From: an uncultured Clostridia bacterium
Lineage (GTDB): Bacteria; Bacillota; Clostridia; Oscillospirales; Ruminococcaceae
Assembly: GCA_947628655.1 (NCBI GenBank)
Contig: CANRAS010000011.1
Coordinates: 1-55,946, forward strand
Length of the DNA: 55,946 bases
Reading direction: 5' to 3'
Positions 50,217-55,946 of the stretch are shown here, piece by piece. Made by a program: the position numbers and the translations under genes. Under the pieces are notes generated by a model, which ran no database searches, was not told where the DNA came from, and saw only the letters and a list, made by a program, of their open reading frames with translations. Each line of letters begins with the position of its first letter. The first letter of the stretch is position 1.

Positions 50217-50789
50217 ATGCGAGAAATAGAGATAAAGCAAGGTCACGACGCGAGTTCATACTTCTGGATAATGCCCGCGAAAGTGAGGTTCGGCGATATG
50301 ATAACAGACGATGATGTCGAGTGTCAATACGACAGCGAAATCTCCATTGAAGAGGGATATATAGAGTGCTTTCTGGAATATTTTTTCCTCAAGTATTTTG
50401 ACAGAACGCTCACCTGCAACAAGAACAGGCACGACGGTTGTATGTATCTTAGTGAAAGGTTTGGCAAAGCCGAATTTGAATGGAATTTAGAACACAATTT
50501 TTTCACCTATGAACAGATAACCCGTATGCTTTCCGAAATTGAATGGGCTGCTCACACGCTCGAAACGGATATAGAGAACCCGTTTCTTGAACCGATTAAA
50601 GAGGGCTTTTCGATTTTCTATATGACCGAACGCAATTCGGAGGACTACAAGGCAGGAGTAACGGACACCGCGTCGCTAAAGCGCAATATTGCTGTTGTAA
50701 CGGATTTTTACCGAAGATTTGTGCGTCATATGCGGGATATGATGTCGAACAATCCCGACTTTGATATTATTTCCGTAATGGGACCGTGA
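50217..50789 (+). CDS. unknown soluble protein, 190 aa
   Basis: Acidic, no signal peptide or membrane helix. Aromatic-rich N-terminal half (SSYFWIMPAK, ECFLEYFFLKYFDRTL), a Cys pair (CNKNRHDGC), then helical sequence (YEQITRMLSEIEWAAHTLE, FYRRFVRHMRDMM). It looks like an intact globular protein of the type found as immunity or accessory proteins, but I recognise no family. Strong AGGAGG site and own promoter. Confidence 0.78.
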   Translation: MREIEIKQGHDASSYFWIMPAKVRFGDMITDDDVECQYDSEISIEEGYIECFLEYFFLKYFDRTLTCNKNRHDGCMYLSERFGKAEFEWNLEHNFFTYEQITRMLSEIEWAAHTLETDIENPFLEPIKEGFSIFYMTERNSEDYKAGVTDTASLKRNIAVVTDFYRRFVRHMRDMMSNNPDFDIISVMGP

Positions 50790-50799
50790 GGACAGTTTA

Positions 50800-50930
50800 C
50801 AGTGCATAGTTAGTATGAATAGGGCTGTGGGCTTTCGCACGCCGAAAGATTGTCTTTAAGTTAATGCGTTGATGTTTTGGGTAATACAGTAACCCCCGCC
50901 GTTCGGCGGGGGTCGCTTAACTAGTTCACT
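50800..50930. repeat. heptamer-like sequence, AGATTGTCT motif and hairpin
   Basis: AGTTTAC, AGTGCAT, AGTTAGT at about 50803-50823, AGATTGTCT (50847-50855) followed by TTAAGTTAA, then hairpin ACCCCCGCC-GTTC-GGCGGGGGT near 50890-50912. Confidence 0.6.
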
Positions 50931-50959
50931 ATTACCTATGCTCCGGTTGCTGTCAGCGT

Positions 50960-52933
50960 TTATTTATGCTTTCGCTTTGCCGTTACCAATACCGCGCAGG
51001 TTGCTACTGCGGAAATCGGTATCAGCGCCCACGCCGCGCCAGTGTTCGGGTTCGCGCTGTTCTCGTGGTGGGTTTCGGTCGAGGTTTCAACTTCCTCGGC
51101 GGTCGGTTCGGGAGCGGTTCTCGTTGTCGGCAAGGGTTCTTCGGAATTCTCGCTTTCGGTTGAAGTTTCACTCTCCCCGCTCTCCACGCTTTCCGCGGGT
51201 TTGCTTTCTTCGCCGTCGGAAGTGCTGTCATCGCTCGTTTCCTCGTCGTATTTCACTTCGGGAATGTCTATCACTTCATCTTCGGGTATTTTTTCAGTCG
51301 AAATAATATACGGGCTGAAACTGTTCGCGTCAAAGTAAACGCGGTCGCCCTCAACCGTGCAGTCCACTTGACAGCACCTGCTGTTTACAACGTGATAAAC
51401 ATACAACGTGCGATAACTTGTGAAACCTTTCGGAAGTGCGATACTAACGCGGACTATGCCGTCGGGCTGAATTTTCTGACCTCCGCATATAAACGACAAA
51501 TCACAAGTATATCGGGTATCCGAGCAATAACTGCCCAACGGCTTTGCTCTAAATTCGGTATTTACGGGGAACACATGCGGGTCGGCTACTATTTGTATAT
51601 TGGTTTCCTCGTCCTTAACCTCGAACGTGGTCTTGTTTTCGGGATGTTCCTCTGCGGGCTGTTCGCCGTCCTGCGGGTCGATAGTTTCCGTGTCGCTGTC
51701 GGCAGGTTCACTTTCGGCAGGTTCGCTGTCCTGCGGTTCGCTCTCTGCGGGTTCGCTCGTTTCGGGTTCGCTTTCTTCGGGTTCTTCCGCAGGCTTGTCA
51801 AATACGCTGTCATCGCCGTCAAGCGCGAAGAAGTTCACGTTATAGCAAACCTCTTTGTCCAAGCCCTCTATCTTCACGTTGAATACATCGCCGTGACTGT
51901 AACCGCCGACGTCGTCGGGACGGAAGATTATGCACCCGTAGAGCGGCACGGACGTGTCGTTGTTAACGGCGAAATAACCGTCGCTATGCTCGTTTGAGAA
52001 CTCCCAGACGCGCATATCGGATTTTCTTGTAAGCGTTACTTTTATGTTATCAGCGGGGACTTTTTCGCACATTGAAATGCTCCATGCGGTATCGTTTCTG
52101 AAATACTCCACGGGCATATTCGGCGCGGGCCAGCATATACCCGAATTTGACGCGCCTTTCAGCTGTTTGTCGGTAGTCCACATAGCCGTGTATTCGCCCG
52201 CCTGACCGAACGCCGCAAGGTACATCGGCGGGTTCAGACACCAGCGGCGGTGACCGAGTTCGCCGATATTTCTGTCATCGGTATCGAACATATACCCAAG
52301 CACAACAGAATGCGCGGAGTTTGTAAAACCGCTTGCCTCGTTGCAGTTTTTCGCTCCAAGCTGAGCGTTGCGCAGAGTGTCAATATTCATCTTCGGCATA
52401 TCGTTATAAATAGTGTGAGTAAGATAGCCTTTATATCTAAGCACGACAGCGCACGCCTGCGAATATGTGGTAGCATACGAGCAGAGCGTTACGTCCTGCG
52501 TACCAACGCCCGCGATAAAGCGCACGACATTCAGCGCGTTGCGCCCCTCGATAAGGTCGGTATCGCTAAGTCTGCCTATGTTATTGAACGGCATATAAGC
52601 GTCGGGCGTACGCAGATATTCGGGCTGTCTTGTCATATCGAACGGGTGTCCGTTTATGTATTTGCGGATTAAATCCCGCGAATGTTCCGAGATATTAAGC
52701 CCGACAGACGGCGCGTAAAAATCGACTGAACGTTCGGTTTCGAGTTCCGTCTGAGGTTCTGAAGTTTCCGCTGATGTATCCGTTGAGATAACATCGGAAG
52801 TTTCGGTTACTTCGGATATTTCAGATGTTTCGGAAACCGAAGTTTCCCCGTAATCTGCAAAAGCGGTAACAGCCGAGCAAATCAACACGGCGCTTCCCAG
52901 AAAAGCAGACAGTAATCCCTTTAGTTTTTTCAT
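50960..52933 (-). CDS. CAP-domain cell-wall-anchored protein
   Basis: Signal peptide (LLSAFLGSAVLICSAVTAFA) and a Ser/Thr/Glu-rich stretch, then a CAP/SCP domain at about residues 95-260 (ALNVVRFIAGVG, CSYATTYSQACAV, IGELGHRRWCLNPP). An acidic repeat region follows (PAESEPQDSEPAESEP, about 395-430). A beta domain (IQIVADPHVF ... YIISTEK), a low-complexity spacer and NPNTG with hydrophobic helix and RKHK tail complete it. NPxTG-type sorting is expected. The beta domain parallels that of the LRR protein at 42353. ATG 52933 follows AAGGGGG. 657 aa. CAP function in bacteria is largely unknown. Confidence 0.9.
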   Translation of the reverse strand: MKKLKGLLSAFLGSAVLICSAVTAFADYGETSVSETSEISEVTETSDVISTDTSAETSEPQTELETERSVDFYAPSVGLNISEHSRDLIRKYINGHPFDMTRQPEYLRTPDAYMPFNNIGRLSDTDLIEGRNALNVVRFIAGVGTQDVTLCSYATTYSQACAVVLRYKGYLTHTIYNDMPKMNIDTLRNAQLGAKNCNEASGFTNSAHSVVLGYMFDTDDRNIGELGHRRWCLNPPMYLAAFGQAGEYTAMWTTDKQLKGASNSGICWPAPNMPVEYFRNDTAWSISMCEKVPADNIKVTLTRKSDMRVWEFSNEHSDGYFAVNNDTSVPLYGCIIFRPDDVGGYSHGDVFNVKIEGLDKEVCYNVNFFALDGDDSVFDKPAEEPEESEPETSEPAESEPQDSEPAESEPADSDTETIDPQDGEQPAEEHPENKTTFEVKDEETNIQIVADPHVFPVNTEFRAKPLGSYCSDTRYTCDLSFICGGQKIQPDGIVRVSIALPKGFTSYRTLYVYHVVNSRCCQVDCTVEGDRVYFDANSFSPYIISTEKIPEDEVIDIPEVKYDEETSDDSTSDGEESKPAESVESGESETSTESENSEEPLPTTRTAPEPTAEEVETSTETHHENSANPNTGAAWALIPISAVATCAVLVTAKRKHK

Positions 52934-53022
52934 AAATATTCCCCCTTTTTTCAGCATACAATGTTTCTTTACGGCTTTTTGTTTTTTACGCCGAAGCATT
53001 GTGCCTATAATTCCCCAACTTC

Positions 53023-53051
53023 ATTATACATTGTGACAATTTCTTTGTCAA
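53023..53051 (-). promoter_or_regulatory. consensus promoter of CAP-domain protein
   Basis: Minus strand TTGACA (53051-53046), 17-bp spacer, TATAAT (53028-53023). Confidence 0.88.
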
Positions 53052-53226
53052 TACGCGGGATTGACAAATTTTTCACGATTTTTTACTGCATTTTGCCGAG
53101 AGAATTGGGGCGCGGAACTGCTTTGGGGGGCAGATATTGTGGAAAGGGAGGTTGTTCCGTCTACGGCGGAGAAAGCGCCTATAAATTAAAATTGCCGTTC
53201 CCCGCCGTAGGCGGGCAACGGCTTAC

Positions 53227-53262
53227 TGTTCACTCAGCACTCTTAACTGTAAACTGTCACAA
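53227..53262. repeat. heptamer array, ACT sub-type
   Basis: GTTCACT, CAGCACT, CTTAACT, GTAAACT in 7-bp register, immediately before a cloverleaf repeat. Confidence 0.7.
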
Positions 53263-53263
53263 A

Positions 53264-53433
53264 GCCCGCGTTTTGCGCGGAGCGCAAAACAACGGCGCGA
53301 CAGCGCCGTTAATTCGCCGTCAGGCGAATTGCGGGCGTACGGGCAACGGCGCGGTACGGGCGGTAAGGGCGCGTTTAACGCGGGGCGTTAAGCTAACGCG
53401 GGATAAGGGAAAGGGACGCGCGAATTGAGCCAC
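53264..53433. repeat. cloverleaf repeat, copy 3
   Basis: Outer stem 53264-53269 / 53331-53336 with the same three hairpins; the loop of hairpin 1 is GGA. The tail is slightly diverged (GCGCGAATTGAGCCAC). Confidence 0.85.
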
Positions 53434-53540
53434 CCAAACCGCACGGTAAAGCGAACAACGCATTGACTTAAAGAGAATCTAATCCGAGCGCACAGCGCAC
53501 ACAAAAACTAACAGAGTAATCCGCCAACGGCGGATTACTC

Positions 53541-53577
53541 GCTAACTACTAGCAACTATTCTCTAAAAAACTAAAAA
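53541..53577. repeat. heptamer array before cobU-like gene
   Basis: GCTAACT, ACTAGCA, ACTATTC, TCTAAAA and an 8-bp unit AACTAAAA. It ends seven bases before the promoter of the next gene. Confidence 0.7.
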
Positions 53578-53583
53578 AAGCCC

Positions 53584-53612
53584 TTTACAAACGCGAAGAA
53601 ACGTGATATAAT
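53584..53612 (+). promoter_or_regulatory. promoter of cobU-like gene and pilT
   Basis: TTTACA (53584-53589), 17-bp spacer, TATAAT (53607-53612). Confidence 0.8.
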
Positions 53613-53649
53613 AAAAGTACCATATACTTACAGCAGAAAGGAAATAAAT

Positions 53650-54195
53650 ATGTCAGATTAAATTTTTGTCACGGGCGGTGTGGCAAGCGGAAAGGCGCGC
53701 TTTGCTATCGGCAATTTCGCGTCGCTTGACTATGTGCTTTATTTGAGAGCAGGCGAGGATCTCGACCCTGATATAACTCAGCGCGTAGATTACAGCACGA
53801 AGAAAAACGGCGTTGAGCGGAATGTAGTCCACAAGCAGACGCTTACTCCCGCCGACGAGGTAAAAGACCACAAGTTCGTAATTTTCGACAGCCTGTCGGC
53901 GTATGCACGCCTTGTTATGGAGGATATGTGCAAGAGCGAGGACGATATTACCCCCGAACTTAAAAAGCAAATCGAAAAACGCGTAATCGACGGCATAACG
54001 GCACTTCAGGACAAGGTGACGGAAAACCACGGCAACCTTATCATAATCTCGCTTGAAACAGGCTTTTCCGTAAGACCTACAGACCGCGCTCTCGCGGCGT
54101 ATCGTGATATTATGGGACGCGTAAATCAGCGTATAACCAGCACCTGCGCAGAAGTGTATTTCTCCGCAAGCGGTATTCAGTTCAGGATTAAATAA
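53650..54195 (+). pseudogene. cobU: CobU-like cobinamide kinase gene with TAA at codon 4
   Basis: AAAGGAAA and ATG 53650 are followed by TCA GAT TAA, then an intact frame reading IFVTGGVASGKARFA, the P-loop of CobU-type cobinamide kinase/guanylyltransferase. The rest also fits: a central IFDSLSAYARLV Walker-B-like strand and C-terminal LIIISLETGFSVRPTDRALA, DIMGRVNQRI, AEVYFSASGI. Only the fourth codon is disrupted; TTA or CTA there would restore a 181-aa protein. In-frame GTG 53680 would delete most of the P-loop. It may be a nonsense mutation, a sequencing error or an unusual start. The lack of decay downstream suggests recent loss or continued translation. Confidence 0.7.
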
Positions 54196-54227
54196 GCGAC
54201 AGCTTATTGTTGAGTAAGGAGTAGTTT

Positions 54228-55283
54228 ATGACATTTGAAGAGTTTATTATGGAGGCACGCGAGAGAAACGCGTCCGATATTCACCTGACAGTCGGCGCAC
54301 CGACCGTTATCAGAGTAAACGGCGAACTTCAGAAGTATCAGGAATTATCAAGCCAAGTCGTACATAGGACTATCGTGTCCATTCTGTCGGCAGAGCAGGA
54401 AAAACTGCTTACAGAGGGCAACGACATCGACTTCTCGTTTGAACTTAAAAACGGCGCAAGACAGCGTGTGAACGTCTTTCATCAAGAGGGAAAACTCGCT
54501 TGTTCTATTCGTCTGCTAAATTCTGAGATACCCTCGCTTGATAAGCTGGGTATGCCGTCCGTTTTGCTTGAACTTGCTAAAAAGCGCAAGGGTCTGGTAC
54601 TCGTCACAGGACCTACGGGCGCGGGCAAATCCACTACGCTTGCCGCGATGATACAGCACATCAACGAAACGCGCGCGTGCCACATCATCACAATAGAAGA
54701 CCCTATCGAGTATCGCTACACACAGGCGAAAGCGACCATTCACCAGCGCGAAGTCGGACGTGATGTAAAGTCGTTCGATTACGCATTGAGGAGCGCTTTG
54801 CGTGAGGACCCCGATGTTATACTTATCGGAGAAATGCGCGATTACGAAACGATTATGCTCGCGCTTACGGCGGCGGAAACAGGACACCTGGTGTTCGGTA
54901 CTCTGCACACGAGTTCCGCGGCACAGACTGTTGACCGTATTGTTGACGTTTGCCCGGCGGAAGCCAAAGAACAGGTTCGTTCACAGCTTTCAAATATGAT
55001 ACAGGGCGTTGTGTCGCAGTCGCTCGTTCCGACGCAGGACGGCAAGGGCAGATGCGCGGCGGTTGAAGTAATGCTCGGCACGGACGCTATCAAGAACCTT
55101 ATTCGTTCAAACAAAGTGGCGCAAATGGAAACGACAATCCAAAGCGCAACGCAGCTCGGTATGTGTACGCTTATAGAAAGCCTTGCAAAACTCTATATGT
55201 CAGGCAAGATAAGCTACCAGACCGCGCTCGAATACTCCAACAACCCGACGGAAATGGAGAAGAAACTCACGGGAAGTATTTAA
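54228..55283 (+). CDS. pilT: PilT-like type IV pilus retraction ATPase
   Basis: Hexameric secretion-type ATPase (351 aa) powering pilus retraction or twitching/DNA uptake. N-terminal PAS-like region (ARERNASDIHLTVGAPTVIR), Walker A GPTGAGKST, Asp box ITIEDPIEY, Walker B DVILIGEMRD, His box GHLVFGTLHTSSA, and the C-terminal AAVEVMLGT region near the usual AIRNLIR motif (KNLIRSNK). No other pilus gene is in the window. A GAGTAAGGAG site precedes the ATG, 32 bp after the cobU-like gene, so they are probably cotranscribed. Confidence 0.94.
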   Translation: MTFEEFIMEARERNASDIHLTVGAPTVIRVNGELQKYQELSSQVVHRTIVSILSAEQEKLLTEGNDIDFSFELKNGARQRVNVFHQEGKLACSIRLLNSEIPSLDKLGMPSVLLELAKKRKGLVLVTGPTGAGKSTTLAAMIQHINETRACHIITIEDPIEYRYTQAKATIHQREVGRDVKSFDYALRSALREDPDVILIGEMRDYETIMLALTAAETGHLVFGTLHTSSAAQTVDRIVDVCPAEAKEQVRSQLSNMIQGVVSQSLVPTQDGKGRCAAVEVMLGTDAIKNLIRSNKVAQMETTIQSATQLGMCTLIESLAKLYMSGKISYQTALEYSNNPTEMEKKLTGSI

Positions 55284-55312
55284 CTTTTTATAGTATTGAG
55301 TGAATAGTAAGA

Positions 55313-55341
55313 GCGTTCTCCCGCCTACGGCGGGAGAACGC
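55313..55341 (+). terminator. hairpin after pilT
   Basis: Perfect 13-bp stem GCGTTCTCCCGCC / GGCGGGAGAACGC, loop TAC. A second hairpin, CACCCCCGCC-GAC-GGCGGGGGTG, follows at about 55354-55378 with TTGTAAATT after it. Confidence 0.6.
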
Positions 55342-55429
55342 GAAGAACACAAAGCACCCCCGCCGACGGCGGGGGTGCTTGTAAATTAAAGTGGGCGTTT
55401 CCCCGCCCGCGGTGCGGAAAGGGTGTCTA

Positions 55430-55632
55430 GCCCGCGTTTTGCGCAAAGCGCAAAACAACGGCGCGACAGCGCCGTTAATTCGCCGTCAGGCGAATTGCGG
55501 GCGGTCGGTCAAAGGCGCGGTACGGGCGGTGCAGGCGCGTTTATACGCGGGACGGTAAACTAATGCGGGATAAGGACGCGGGGCGCTTGAATTGAGCCAC
55601 GCCATACGTGCGGTAAAGTGAGCAACGCTTTG
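55430..55632. repeat. cloverleaf repeat, copy 4
   Basis: Outer stem 55430-55435 / 55497-55502, hairpin loops AAA, GACA and GTCA. The tail continues through GTGCGGTAAAGTGAGCAACG to an AGACAATCT motif (55639-55647) and hairpin GCGGGC-GTAA-GCCCGC. Confidence 0.88.
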
Positions 55633-55683
55633 ACCCCAAGACAATCTAATAAGCGGGCGTAAGCCCGCAACTCTATCCGTACT

Positions 55684-55764
55684 TTGCACTATGCACTCTT
55701 AACTGTAAACTGTTACAGGGCGCACCAATACTAGCTACTAGCCTCTAATCTCTAGTTACTAGTA
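55684..55764. repeat. two heptamer arrays, both sub-types
   Basis: TTGCACT, ATGCACT, CTTAACT, GTAAACT at about 55685-55712, then ACTAGCT, ACTAGCC, TCTAATC, TCTAGTT, ACTAGTA (55730-55764). Confidence 0.75.
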
Positions 55765-55946
55765 GCGCCAAACAACGGCGCGACAGCGCCGTTAATTCGC
55801 CGTCAGGCGAATTGCGGGCGGTCGGCAACAGGCGCGGTACGGGTGGTGCAGGCGCGTTTATACGCGGGGCGGTAAACTAATGCGGGATAAGGACGCGGGG
55901 CGCTTGAATTGAGCCACGCCATACGTGCGGTAAAGTGAGCAACGCT
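55765..55946. repeat. cloverleaf repeat, copy 5, cut by window end
   Basis: Lacks the 5' outer strand and most of hairpin 1, but the remainder is nearly identical to copy 4 through the last base. Copies 4 and 5 are tandem, about 330 bp apart. Confidence 0.85.

Noticed and set aside
51368-51997. 209-aa open frame on the plus strand within the CAP-domain gene
   Set aside because: Antisense to a recognised secreted protein with signal peptide, promoter and sorting signal; no features of its own.

Overview
The window looks like a chromosomal segment from a Gram-positive anaerobe of the class Clostridia, most like the Oscillospiraceae/Ruminococcaceae. This is inferred from housekeeping protein content, a T-box leader, cell-wall proteins ending in NPxTG-type sorting signals, a YceG/TelA-type stress operon, AAGGAGG-type ribosome binding sites and many TTGACA-N17-TATAAT promoters. 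I did no database search, so the taxonomy is an inference.

Layout. 1-1.5 kb: thioredoxin/thioredoxin reductase pair (minus), with an in-frame insertion in trxB. 1.5-6.1 kb: heterodimeric ABC exporter and a GtrA-like membrane protein (plus). 6.1-7.0 kb: hairpin-rich non-coding DNA. 7.0-19.3 kb: eight-gene Ter-type stress operon (vWA, PP2C phosphatase, kinase, P-type Ca2+ ATPase, TerD, TerD fusion, YceG-like, TelA) between a consensus promoter and a strong terminator. 19.3-27.4 kb: minus-strand run comM, malQ, ttcA, pulA, pepP, with duplicated gene-end fragments and two mini-ORFs at the junctions. 27.6-35.6 kb: plus-strand translation/RNA-maturation operon rlmB, a large degenerate P-type-ATPase-like membrane protein, tadA, a flippase, rimM, trmD and era. 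35.9-39.3 kb: XRE regulator, histidine phosphatase, TraB-family lipoprotein and a small membrane protein. 39.6-46.2 kb: lone phage-type autoproteolytic fibre protein, nrdR, LRR surface protein with a long leader, and two unknown small proteins. 46.6-49.0 kb: leuA under a T-box. 49.0-50.0 kb: possible structured RNA and a four-tRNA operon. 50.2-55.3 kb: unknown gene, CAP-domain surface protein, a cobU-like gene with a stop at codon 4, and a PilT ATPase.

The most unusual aspect is the intergenic DNA. Three recurring components are mixed and matched: (1) arrays of degenerate 7-bp units with WCT every seven bases, often ending exactly at a stop codon or running into a Shine-Dalgarno; (2) a ~175-bp repeat whose 5' part can fold as an outer stem enclosing three hairpins, with stems constant and loops variable between copies; (3) a 9-bp AGACAATCT motif beside a short GC hairpin, once part of a perfect 18-bp inverted repeat. 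Together they look like a modular repeat system occupying gene boundaries. I do not recognise the heptamer component and consider it the best candidate for something undescribed.
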